From Hyphomicrobiales bacterium (GTDB lineage Bacteria > Pseudomonadota > Alphaproteobacteria > Rhizobiales > Rhizobiaceae), in assembly GCA_900469615.1 (NCBI GenBank), contig UBYA01000002.1, positions 248,001 to 312,000 of the forward strand: a stretch of DNA of 64,000 bases, given 5' to 3'. Position numbers and translations under genes: made by a program. Below are positions 1-7,691 of this stretch, piece after piece (the first letter of the stretch is position 1; each line of letters begins with the position of its first letter). Below the pieces are notes generated by a model, which was given only the letters and a program-made list of their open reading frames with translations, searched no databases and was not told the DNA's origin.

Positions 1-61
1 CAACGAGTTCCGCCGCAAGATTCCCGATGTGGAATTGGAACGCTTCTTCGATTTGGGGTGA
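1..61 (+). CDS. C-terminal end of an upstream gene (partial)
   Basis: The second reading frame is open from the window edge and stops with TGA at 59-61, giving a 19-residue tail that reads NEFRRKIPDVELERFFDLG. The next gene starts six bases later, so the two are probably cotranscribed. The following gene is a flavin reductase domain protein, so a flavin-dependent monooxygenase is a natural guess for this partner, but the visible tail is too short to identify a family. Confidence 0.55.
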   Translation, partial: NEFRRKIPDVELERFFDLG

Positions 62-67
62 ACGCAT

Positions 68-1219
68 ATGGACGCAGATCTTCGTGGTCTTTTCCTGGAA
101 AGCATGAGCCGGGTCGCCTCTGCCGTTACGGTCGTGACGACGGATGGCGATGCGGGCCGCTTCGGCGTCACCGTCTCGTCCATGACGTCGGTTTCGGCCG
201 ATACGAGCCGGCCTTCCCTGCTGGTCAGCATTCATCACCTCAGTCCTGCCGGTGAAGCGATCCGGAAGAACAAGCGGTTTTGCGCCAATGTGCTCAGCGG
301 CAACCAGAGCTTCGTTTCGGACCTTTTCTCCGGTCGCCTCAAGCATCTCGCCGACGACAGGTTCTCGGCGATCGGCTGGCACAGCAGCGAGACGGGGTCG
401 CCCGTCATCGACGGTGCCATCGCCTCCCTCGACTGCGAGCTGAAGACGGCCCTGCTTTGGGGCACGCATTTCATTCTGATCGGCGAGGTCGAGCGGATCG
501 AACTGTCGCGGCAACGCTCGCCGCTCGTCTATGCCAATCGGGGCTATCGCCGCGCCATTCCGATCGCGCCGGACGACGATCAGCCGCATAGTCCGGAAAG
601 CCAGTTGCGTGTCGGTTTCTTCATCACGCTCGGCCCGGAGTTCGTGCCGCCGCTGGTCGCCGAGTTTGCCGGCAAGACGCCGGGGGTCGACATCCGGCTG
701 TTGGAGGCGGACCACGACGATCTCATCGAGCAGATGCGTGCCGGCAAGATCGAGGCCGCCGTCACCTTCGGATCGGTGGACGAGCCGGAACTCGATAGTG
801 AACTCCTGTGCGCTCCGGCGCCGCATGTGCTGCTGAGTGCGGATCATCCGCTTGCCGCGAAATCCAGCCTTCGCCTTGCCGATATCGCCGATTTGCCGAT
901 GATCCTGCTCGATTATCCCTCCGTTCGCGCCGCGATCGCCGCTCTCTTCAAGCGCAATGAGATGAAGCCGGTCGTCCGTCTGCAGTCGCCATCCTTCGCC
1001 ATGGTGCGGGGACTGGTGGCCCAGGGTCTCGGCTATTCGATCGTTCCGCAAAAACCGCAAAACAGAACCGGGCCGGACGGACGTGAAATTCGAGCCGTGC
1101 CGCTGGACGAGGAGTTTCCGGAGGGTGCTGTCATTGCCGTTATGCAGAAGCCGGATGACCAAAGCCGGCTGGCCAGGGACTTCATTGAAAAATGCAGGAT
1201 GTCGTTCAAGCGCGCCTGA
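68..1219 (+). CDS. Flavin reductase domain fused to a LysR-type effector-binding domain
   Basis: 383 residues. Residues about 8-165 look like a flavin-reductase domain of two-component monooxygenases: early SAVTVVTT segment, GVTVSSMTSVSADTSRPSLL, then a CANVLSGNQ-type segment, which would supply reduced flavin to an oxygenase using NAD(P)H. Residues about 180-383 look like a LysR substrate-binding domain (RVGFFITLGPEFVP, HPLAAK, GLVAQGLGYSIVP), but there is no helix-turn-helix anywhere. The likely reading is a reductase whose activity is gated by a small-molecule effector rather than a transcription factor. The start at 68 follows a weak GGTGA. It sits six bases after the preceding gene. The two domain assignments are firm; the functional coupling is inference. 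Confidence 0.85.
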   Translation: MDADLRGLFLESMSRVASAVTVVTTDGDAGRFGVTVSSMTSVSADTSRPSLLVSIHHLSPAGEAIRKNKRFCANVLSGNQSFVSDLFSGRLKHLADDRFSAIGWHSSETGSPVIDGAIASLDCELKTALLWGTHFILIGEVERIELSRQRSPLVYANRGYRRAIPIAPDDDQPHSPESQLRVGFFITLGPEFVPPLVAEFAGKTPGVDIRLLEADHDDLIEQMRAGKIEAAVTFGSVDEPELDSELLCAPAPHVLLSADHPLAAKSSLRLADIADLPMILLDYPSVRAAIAALFKRNEMKPVVRLQSPSFAMVRGLVAQGLGYSIVPQKPQNRTGPDGREIRAVPLDEEFPEGAVIAVMQKPDDQSRLARDFIEKCRMSFKRA

Positions 1220-1306
1220 CGGGGAGGGAGGGCGCTGCCGACGTGAGAATTGACGGGAGAATACCGCAATAGACGCCGCCAGGAGCGGCAGAATGGAGAG
1301 GGGAAT

Positions 1307-2764
1307 ATGGCTCAGGAAGAAGCTATCGGCATGACTGGTGCAGGGAGTAACCAACTTCGTAAAAATTCGCTCGGACTGATCGCCGTCACTTTCATGGTGA
1401 TCTCGGCGGCGGCCCCCCTGACGGGCGTTGCCGGCGCGATGCCACTGGCATTCATGCTGGGGAACGGTGCGGGCATTCCGGCGACCTTCGTCTTCGTGAC
1501 GCTGGTGATGCTGGCCTTTGCCGCCGGCTATGTCACCATGTCGCGCTACGTTACCAATGCCGGCGCTTTCTACGCCTATGCGGCGCGCGGCCTTGGTGGG
1601 CGTGTCGCCGGAGCGGTCGCAGTCACCGCGTTGGTCGCCTATAACGCCATGCAGTTCGGGCTCATCGGCCTGTTCGGCGGCATCGCAGCCGGCATTTTCG
1701 GCTCGTTCGGGCTGGTTCTGCCCTGGTGGGTCTGGAGCTTGCTCGCCATCCTGCTGGTAGGTTTCCTTGGCTATCGCCAGGTCGACCTGTCCGCCAAGGT
1801 GCTCGTCTTCGTCGTGGCCCTGGAATATCTGGTGGTGCTGGTCGTCGATTTCGCCATTCTGGGCAAGGGCGGAGCGAGCGGACTTGCGCTGAATTTCTTC
1901 GACGCAAACGCCGTCTTCTCGGGTTCGCTCACCGCGGCGGTCCTTTTCTGCCTCGGCTGCTTCATCGGCTTCGAGGCGACGACCATCTATGCCGAGGAGG
2001 CGCGCGATCCGGAAAGGACGATTCCCCGGGCCACCTATCTCTCGGTGCTGATGATCGGAATCTTCTTCATCTTCACCACCTGGCTGATGATCGTCGGCAT
2101 CGGTGCCGACAAGCTGGTTCCGACGATCCAGGGCTTGCCCGATCCTTCGACGTTCTTCTTCGATCTGGCCGGTCAGTATGCCGGCGGCACGATCGCCAAT
2201 ATCGCGGGCATCCTGCTGGTCTCCAGCCTGTTTGCCGCACTTTCGGCTTTTCATAACTACATCGCGCGCTACAGCTATGTCGCCGGCCGCGAGGGATTGC
2301 TGCCCGATATCTTCGGCCGGACGCACGATATCCATCAAAGCCCGCATGTCGGCTCGGTGACGCAGACGGCGGGGGCGCTGATCGTCCTGGCATTGTTCGC
2401 CGGGCTGCAACTCGATCCGGTCCTGAACATGTTCACCTGGATCAGCCAGATCGGCACGCTGGGCGTTCTCGGCATGATGACGGTCACGTCGGTCGCCGTC
2501 ATCGCCTTCTTCCGCCGTGCGGGTCACTCCGCATCCGTGCTGACGACGCTGGTGCTGCCGCTAGTTTCCGGTCTGGTGATGGCGGCGCTGTTCGTCTACA
2601 TCTTCCTGCATTTCGGCGATCTGACCGGCACGACCGGCGGCGTGCTCGGCATCGTCCTGCCCTCGCTGATCCCGCTTGCGGCAATCGTGGGCTATCTCGC
2701 CGCCATGCGTTTGCAGCGCGTCGATCCGGCCCGCTTCGCCCGCATGGGGCACAATCAGGGCTGA
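1307..2764 (+). CDS. APC-family amino acid permease
   Basis: 485 residues with about 12 hydrophobic segments. The N-terminal NSLGLIAVTFMVISAAAPLT and GAMPLAF stretches, followed by NAGAFYAYAARGLG, are typical of the amino acid-polyamine-organocation superfamily. It should be an inner-membrane importer of an amino acid or amine; the substrate cannot be read from sequence. The ATG at 1307 is chosen because GGAGAGGGG lies just upstream; an in-frame start at 1250 has no ribosome site. It follows the flavin reductase gene by 87 bases on the same strand, so its substrate may relate to that oxidation system (inference). Confidence 0.88.
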   Translation: MAQEEAIGMTGAGSNQLRKNSLGLIAVTFMVISAAAPLTGVAGAMPLAFMLGNGAGIPATFVFVTLVMLAFAAGYVTMSRYVTNAGAFYAYAARGLGGRVAGAVAVTALVAYNAMQFGLIGLFGGIAAGIFGSFGLVLPWWVWSLLAILLVGFLGYRQVDLSAKVLVFVVALEYLVVLVVDFAILGKGGASGLALNFFDANAVFSGSLTAAVLFCLGCFIGFEATTIYAEEARDPERTIPRATYLSVLMIGIFFIFTTWLMIVGIGADKLVPTIQGLPDPSTFFFDLAGQYAGGTIANIAGILLVSSLFAALSAFHNYIARYSYVAGREGLLPDIFGRTHDIHQSPHVGSVTQTAGALIVLALFAGLQLDPVLNMFTWISQIGTLGVLGMMTVTSVAVIAFFRRAGHSASVLTTLVLPLVSGLVMAALFVYIFLHFGDLTGTTGGVLGIVLPSLIPLAAIVGYLAAMRLQRVDPARFARMGHNQG

Positions 2765-2779
2765 AGTCGCTTATGCTTG

Positions 2780-2807
2780 CGGGATGCCGGTTTGGGCCGG
2801 CATCCCG
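2780..2807. terminator. Hairpin between convergent genes
   Basis: A perfect 11-bp inverted repeat (CGGGATGCCGG, six-base loop, CCGGCATCCCG) lies 15 bases after the permease stop and before the convergent toxin gene ends at 2848. There is no T run after either arm, so it may act as a weak bidirectional terminator or be a small palindromic repeat. Confidence 0.5.
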
Positions 2808-2847
2808 TCCTGGGTCCGGTTCGGGGGCTTACGAGAAACTCGGCCGC

Positions 2848-3123
2848 CTAACGATCTTCCCTCGTATGCCATAGTCTCAGGATATAGATCGTTGACTGCT
2901 GAATTTCGTAACGTATCTCGTAGTGGCCGACGAGCAGCCGCCTGACTTCGCGTGGGTCGAATTCAAAGAGTCGTTCGCCAATTCTTGGATTGGCCAGCAG
3001 AATAGTCGGCGCTTTGGTCAGGGACTGCACCGCGCGAACGGCTGCAGGCTTGTTTACAGCCGCCAGAAATTCATACAGACGACCGAGCTCGGATAGCGCC
3101 TTGCTGGTCCATTTTGCTTGCAT
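2848..3123 (-). CDS. RelE/ParE-family toxin
   Basis: 91 residues, the usual size for this superfamily. The N-terminal KWTSKALSELGRLYEFLA helix pair, central NPRIGERLFEF and the strands VRRLLVGHYEIRYEI and IYILRLWHTRED match the ParE/RelE fold, including the conserved arginine and the C-terminal HxR segment. It would poison gyrase or cleave mRNA; which of the two is not decidable here. Its ATG overlaps the antitoxin stop (TGATG at 3121-3125), giving tight translational coupling with the antitoxin made first. Confidence 0.88.
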   Translation of the reverse strand: MQAKWTSKALSELGRLYEFLAAVNKPAAVRAVQSLTKAPTILLANPRIGERLFEFDPREVRRLLVGHYEIRYEIQQSTIYILRLWHTREDR

Positions 3124-3392
3124 CAGCGAGGAACCGGCAAAGGTTCGTCGCTGCCGAGGCTATCGGCCCATGCCTGCACTGCCTGATGGTCGATCACACG
3201 GTCCGCGTCTACGTCCAGAAGCGCTTCCCGGGTGAGTCTCTCGCGCTCTTCTTCCTGGTCGAGCCAAGCGGTAAGAGCCTGCTTCATGATCCAGCCGCGA
3301 GAACGCTCAAGCCTTTCAGCCATCAAATCGACTTTTTCGGCCAAGGAGAGCGGGACATGCGCGGTCAAGACTTTGGTGCCGGAACCTGACAT
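3123..3392 (-). CDS. Ribbon-helix-helix antitoxin (CopG/ParD-like)
   Basis: 89 residues. The N-terminal half (KVLTAHVPLSLAEKVDLMAE, then RSRGWIMKQALTAWL) fits a beta-strand and two helices of a ribbon-helix-helix DNA-binding domain; the acidic C-terminal half (EEERERLTREALLDVDAD) would wrap the toxin. It is the first gene of the pair and probably represses it, supported by a palindrome 35 bases upstream. ParD-type is the most likely class, but the C-terminal half is longer than in minimal CopG proteins. Confidence 0.85.
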   Translation of the reverse strand: MSGSGTKVLTAHVPLSLAEKVDLMAERLERSRGWIMKQALTAWLDQEEERERLTREALLDVDADRVIDHQAVQAWADSLGSDEPLPVPR

Positions 3393-3426
3393 GCGATCAT
3401 CCTTTTCATGAGGTTCGATTTAATCC

Positions 3427-3441
3427 TAATCATAATGATTA
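3427..3441. promoter_or_regulatory. Palindromic operator candidate for the toxin-antitoxin pair
   Basis: TAATCATAATGATTA is a perfect 15-base palindrome around a central base, AT-rich in a GC-rich region, 35 bases upstream of the antitoxin start. Its position fits autorepression by the ribbon-helix-helix antitoxin. The operator role is inferred. Confidence 0.55.
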
Positions 3442-3541
3442 ATTTTGAATCGATCAATGAAGCCTGTCGATTTGAACGAGCTGGCGGCTTTGTCTTCCTG
3501 ACGAGACATCCAGCGACAAAAAGATATCCGGCGGAGAACCC

Positions 3542-4315
3542 CTAGCGGTAGAACTCCGACGGCGGCTTGCCGAAATGGCGGCGGAACATCGCGGTAAAGG
3601 CGCTCTGGCTGGCGTAGCCGCAATCGAAGGCGACGTCGATGATGCGTTCGCCGTTCGCCAGTTTGCGCAGCGCAAACAAAAGTCGCGCCTGTTCTCGCCA
3701 TTGCGCGAAGCTCATGCCGGTTTCCCTGACGAAGAGGCGATGCACCGTCTTGGCCGTCACGCGAAGGCGTTCGGCCCATTGGCTAGCGGTCGACGTATCG
3801 GAAGGATGTTCGGTGATCGCTTCGCAGATCAGCTTGAGTCGCTCGTCTTCCGGCATGGGAAGATGCAGGGGCAGTACATCGGAGACGCGTACTTCGTCCA
3901 CGAGCAGCTGCATGAGGCGATCGTCGCGGCTGCCTTCCGCATAATCGAGGGGCACGCGAACGGCGGCGACGATGAGCTCGCGCAGCAGCGGCGAAACCTC
4001 GATGACGCAGCTTTTTACCGGCATATGGCGGATCGCCGTCGCGTCGATGAAGACCGTGCGGATCTTCACCTCGCCGGCCATCTTCACATCATGCTCCAGC
4101 CCGGCCGCCAGCCACAGCGCCCGGCTCGGCGGCACCACCCAGGACCCCTCCGCCGACCGCACGATCATCACACCCTCGATCGCGTAGAGCAGTTGGCCGC
4201 GTGGATGTGAGTGCCAGCCGGTGGAGGCCCCGTCCGGATAATTGACGTCCATCGCCGCCATGGCGCGATGGGTATCGTGAAAATCGAGATGTTTCCGCGT
4301 CGGGTCGGTCTGCAT
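3542..4315 (-). CDS. AraC-family regulator with cupin sensor (NimR-like)
   Basis: 257 residues. An N-terminal cupin (HSHPRGQLLYAIEGVM, about residues 35-50) is followed by EVSPLLRELIVAAV and a C-terminal double helix-turn-helix (SQWAERLRVTAKTVHRLF and ERIIDVAFDCGYASQSAFTA, ending in FRRHFGKPPSEFYR). It is transcribed away from the EamA transporter with 74 bases between starts, the standard layout for a regulator controlling an exporter. It is paralogous to the AraC protein at 8983-9792. Family is certain; ligand unknown. Confidence 0.9.
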   Translation of the reverse strand: MQTDPTRKHLDFHDTHRAMAAMDVNYPDGASTGWHSHPRGQLLYAIEGVMIVRSAEGSWVVPPSRALWLAAGLEHDVKMAGEVKIRTVFIDATAIRHMPVKSCVIEVSPLLRELIVAAVRVPLDYAEGSRDDRLMQLLVDEVRVSDVLPLHLPMPEDERLKLICEAITEHPSDTSTASQWAERLRVTAKTVHRLFVRETGMSFAQWREQARLLFALRKLANGERIIDVAFDCGYASQSAFTAMFRRHFGKPPSEFYR

Positions 4316-4389
4316 GTCCCAATCTCTACAGTCTTGGTCATCATAAAGCGATACGGACCGACATCAAGGCAGTAAGCCAGGGTCTCGAA

Positions 4390-5331
4390 ATGGATCCATG
4401 GGTATCGCATATGAAAAACAAGCTCGCATTTCTCTACCCTCTCGTCGCCATCATCCTCTGGTCCGGCAACGTGATCGTTTCCCGAATGTCCGCGCATACG
4501 ATCGGACCGGAGGCGATCACCTTCTATCGCCTGCTGCTCGCGGTCCTGCTGATGAGCACCTTCGTCGCTGTCCCGGCCTGGCGAAATCGCTTCGTCATCT
4601 GGCCGCATCTGGGGCAGTTCGCCATTCTCGGCTTCCTTGCCATGTGTTTTTTCCAGAGCCTGTCCTATCTGGCGGCGGAAACGACGACGGCCACGAACAT
4701 GGCGGTGTTCACGGCGCTGACGCCGCTGCTCACCGTGGCCTTGAGCGCCTTTTTGCTGAAGGATACGCCGACCGTCGGAATGGTCGGTGGCGGCGTGCTC
4801 TCGCTTGCCGGGCTTGTCTATCTGGTCAGCGCCGGCGACCCGGCCGCGCTCGCACGCAACGGCGTGCACCTTGGCGATCCGCTGATGTTCATTGCAGCGC
4901 TGAGCTATGCCGTTTACGGCGTACTGCTCAAGCGCTGGAACCTGCCGGTCGCCGGCTGGCAGTCGACCTATATGCAGGCGATCTGCGCTCTGGTGATCAT
5001 GTTTCCGGCATTCCTTGCCACGCCTGCATCCATGCGTGCGCTGAACGCAGAGACCTTGCCGCTCATCGCCTACGCCGGAGGGCTGGCCTCCGTCGTTCTT
5101 CCGTTTCTATGGGTGCGTGGCGTTCATATCCTCGGCCCCAATCGGTGCGCGGCCTTCATGAACCTGTTGCCGGTTTTTACCGCGGCGGGCGCCATTGTAG
5201 TGCTTGGCGAACCGGTACGCGCCTATCACGTCATCGGCGGCGGGGCCGCGTTGGTGGGGGTGGCCTGCGCCGAAGTTTTTCGCAGACCATTGCGCAGTGC
5301 GCCGCCCGTCATGCCCGAGATTATCGAATGA
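4390..5331 (+). CDS. DMT-superfamily (EamA) transporter
   Basis: 313 residues with ten predicted membrane helices in two repeated EamA halves (YPLVAIILWSGNVIVSR at the start of the first; DPLMFIAALSYAVYGVLLKRW at the start of the second; GEPVRAYHVIGGGAALVGV near the end). Such carriers export amino acids or metabolites. ATG 4390 is preferred over ATG 4411 because CCAGGG lies seven bases upstream. It is divergent from the AraC regulator, which probably controls it. Confidence 0.87.
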   Translation: MDPWVSHMKNKLAFLYPLVAIILWSGNVIVSRMSAHTIGPEAITFYRLLLAVLLMSTFVAVPAWRNRFVIWPHLGQFAILGFLAMCFFQSLSYLAAETTTATNMAVFTALTPLLTVALSAFLLKDTPTVGMVGGGVLSLAGLVYLVSAGDPAALARNGVHLGDPLMFIAALSYAVYGVLLKRWNLPVAGWQSTYMQAICALVIMFPAFLATPASMRALNAETLPLIAYAGGLASVVLPFLWVRGVHILGPNRCAAFMNLLPVFTAAGAIVVLGEPVRAYHVIGGGAALVGVACAEVFRRPLRSAPPVMPEIIE

Positions 5332-5427
5332 ACGGGTGTAGCGTGCCGCGAATGGCATCGGTGTCGAGGTTGACGCGGGCTTCGGGGAAGCCTGCGTCAG
5401 ACAGTATTCAATCCATGACCTTCGGCG

Positions 5428-6522
5428 TCATTTCCAGCTGGTGAAATCCGACGCGGCGCATCCGAAAGGCGCGCGTTGATCGCCGAAACGCTTCTTTAAC
5501 TGATCGCAGCCCCAGCGGTTGAGGGGAGCCGGCATCATGTTGTTGATGTCCATGCCGGGAGAGGTGAACTGCGAGGCCGCGCTGGTCACATACCAGAGCC
5601 AATAGCCGATGACGCCGCCGATGATCAGCAGAATCACCAGGACGAATCTGGCGAGCCGCGCTTTGATGGATGGGCCTTTCTTCCCCTGGGCGACGAGTTC
5701 CGGCGGGTGTGCGGCCAGTTCGGCGCCCAGTGGGGCGAGAATGGTTGCGCGTTCTCCTGCCGTCATGTCGATCCGCTCCAGCCGTTCATCGAGAAGCACA
5801 GGCAGCGCCGTGCTTCCGTGCCAGACGGCGAGCGCCACGGTCTTGCCGTCCTTTTCGCCGACGAGCAGCGGCTCCTGCCCCGGTTCGAAGCGGGTATGCG
5901 CCACCCGTCCGGTCTTCCTGCCGGCAATTTTGTCCGCGTAAGTGACCGTCAATCGCTTGCGCCGGCGGTCGAATGCCGTGATCTCGACCGGAACCGGCAC
6001 GAGTTGAGCGGGATGGCGAAGCTGCGCGCGGGCGCGCCAGATACGCAGGATCTGGAAAACCATCGCGATGCAGGCGCCGCCAAGAAGGGCCACGAACGCC
6101 GCGAGCGTTATGATCCGGTTCCAGAGCTTCTCGATGCCGAGGCTGAGCGTCGCCAACTCCGGATGGTCGCCGGAGATGACGAGATCCGTCTCATAGTCGC
6201 CGGCATGCGCATCGACGAACATGATCTCGATATCCTTCTCGTAGCTCTGGCCCTTATAGACATAGTTCAGGTGAGCCGAGCAGTTGGTGAAAAAACCCTT
6301 TCGCGTCGAGCATTTTCCGTTGCTGATATCGCCGTCGTCGAGCCTGACGGGATTTTGATTGATCGTCCAATCCCGCAAGATGCCCGGTGTTTCGGAAACC
6401 GCCATGAAAACGGTGAGGGCGATCAGGATCGGCAAGGAGAAATAGCTGGCTTTCGGCGTGGAAATTACGCCGCGTGCAAGCATGAGCGCTCTCTGGGGAA
6501 GCTGTATCGTCGGGAATGTCAT
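5428..6522 (-). CDS. Membrane protein of unknown function, DUF3592-like
   Basis: 364 residues from ATG 6522. Visible parts are an N-terminal membrane segment (ASYFSLPILIALTVFMAVSE), an extracytoplasmic region with YVYKGQSYEKDIEI and paired cysteines, a second membrane segment (IITLAAFVALLGGACIAMVF), a soluble basic region, and a third membrane segment near the end (LVILLIIGGVIGYWLWYV). The middle resembles DUF3592-type sequences. No catalytic motif is visible. It stands alone, convergent with the EamA gene. An upstream extension to 6693 is possible but its composition is unlike protein-coding sequence. Confidence 0.65.
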   Translation of the reverse strand: MTFPTIQLPQRALMLARGVISTPKASYFSLPILIALTVFMAVSETPGILRDWTINQNPVRLDDGDISNGKCSTRKGFFTNCSAHLNYVYKGQSYEKDIEIMFVDAHAGDYETDLVISGDHPELATLSLGIEKLWNRIITLAAFVALLGGACIAMVFQILRIWRARAQLRHPAQLVPVPVEITAFDRRRKRLTVTYADKIAGRKTGRVAHTRFEPGQEPLLVGEKDGKTVALAVWHGSTALPVLLDERLERIDMTAGERATILAPLGAELAAHPPELVAQGKKGPSIKARLARFVLVILLIIGGVIGYWLWYVTSAASQFTSPGMDINNMMPAPLNRWGCDQLKKRFGDQRAPFGCAASDFTSWK

Positions 6523-6770
6523 TATCTGCCTGGAACTCCGAGTAACTGCGTAGGCATCTGCAAAGCAGGGGGCGAAGCACGAGCTTCGCGAAATCCCGGG
6601 GGTTGGCTTTGCGCCTACATTTGCAGCGCGGAAAAATAGACATTTTACCCTCGGGCTCAATACCTGGTTGTGGACCATCCACCGACTTCGCAACGACGAG
6701 GCCGCCAGATGCCTGCAGGGTTAACCTTTTCGACCGCCGGCGTTGATCGCACGAGCCGGGCGCGTCTGGG

Positions 6771-6871
6771 GGCTTTCCGCTTTCTTCGAATCGCGAAAAC
6801 GCTCTCTCCTTTTGTCTTCACGCAATTCCGGACAAAAACCGATATGCACTTTTCCTGGAATTGCTCTAGTT
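6771..6871. repeat. Dispersed rhizobial-type intergenic repeat, copy 1
   Basis: This copy lies upstream of the thioredoxin-fold gene. It contains a TTTCCG start, the segment 6801-6830, and a distal TTTTCCTGGAATTGCTCTAG end. The distal end is shared nearly exactly with the copy at 22262-22332. Bases 6801-6830 recur as a perfect inverted copy at 7536-7565. Confidence 0.75.
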
Positions 6872-6911
6872 TTGTTCCATTACGAAATTCGAGATGAATG
6901 AAGGAACCAGC

Positions 6912-7472
6912 ATGACCAACGTCGCCTGGCACGCGGATTCTCTGACCTGGGGTCACGGGCCGCGCATTTTCGAAGTATTTCTGGAGCCGACCTGCCCGTT
7001 CTCGGTCAGGGCTTTCAACAAGCTCGACGATCTCCTGAAACAGGCGGGCGAGGACAAGATCACCGTCAAGATCCGCCTGCAATCGCAGCCGTGGCATCTG
7101 TATTCAGGGGTCCTGGTGCGCTGCATTCTTGCTGCCTCCACGCTTCCCGGAGGCAGGGAGACGGCGAGGAAGGTGATGGCCGCGATCGCCGCCCATCGCG
7201 AGGAGTTCGAGTTCGCCCATCATGCGGGCGGCCCGAACATGGACGTAACGCCGAACGAACTGATCGAGCGGCTGGAAAATTACAGCGGCGTCAGGCTGAA
7301 GGAGGCCTTTGCAATTCCGGATCTCGACCGCGCGATCAAGTGGCACTGCAAATATGCCCGGCAGAACGGCATCCACGTATCCCCGACCTTCATGATCGAC
7401 GGTCTTGTGCAGGCTGACATGAGCAGCGGCGATGAAATAGAAACCTGGGTCAGGAAGATATCGGCGACGTAA
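6912..7472 (+). CDS. Thioredoxin-fold protein, DsbA/2-hydroxychromene-isomerase-like
   Basis: 186 residues, no signal peptide, so cytoplasmic. The first strand leads into EPTCPFSVRAFNKL, giving a C28-P-F-S31 site, so only one of the two redox cysteines of DsbA-type proteins remains. A long helical insertion follows and the cis-proline motif is HVSPTFMIDG (P158). A one-cysteine site suggests thiol transfer or glutathione-linked chemistry rather than disulfide formation. ATG 6912 is chosen because AAGGAA sits upstream; ATG 6894 is also in frame. It is a single gene flanked by inverted repeat copies. Confidence 0.8.
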   Translation: MTNVAWHADSLTWGHGPRIFEVFLEPTCPFSVRAFNKLDDLLKQAGEDKITVKIRLQSQPWHLYSGVLVRCILAASTLPGGRETARKVMAAIAAHREEFEFAHHAGGPNMDVTPNELIERLENYSGVRLKEAFAIPDLDRAIKWHCKYARQNGIHVSPTFMIDGLVQADMSSGDEIETWVRKISAT

Positions 7473-7520
7473 GGAGCCGGCATATCCGCCGGCCTGCTTG
7501 CGGCCACCGCCTGAAAGTGC

Positions 7521-7591
7521 GTAGCGCTTTCCGTTCGGAATTGCGTGAAGACAAAAGGAGAGAGCGGTTCCGTGAAATACGGAACCGCTCC
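7521..7591. repeat. Dispersed rhizobial-type intergenic repeat, copy 2 (inverted)
   Basis: Bases 7536-7565 are the exact reverse complement of 6801-6830. The copy continues into a hairpin, GCGGTTCCGT and ACGGAACCGC around AAAT (7563-7589), which could terminate the thioredoxin-fold transcript. Confidence 0.75.
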
Positions 7592-7691
7592 AGCTGGCGC
7601 TTGACGTCCGGCATCGAGGCTCGAAGCCTCAATTCGAGCAGGCCCAGGGAGTCGCCGTTTCCGTATCGATGCCTTGGGCGTCTTTATTTCT

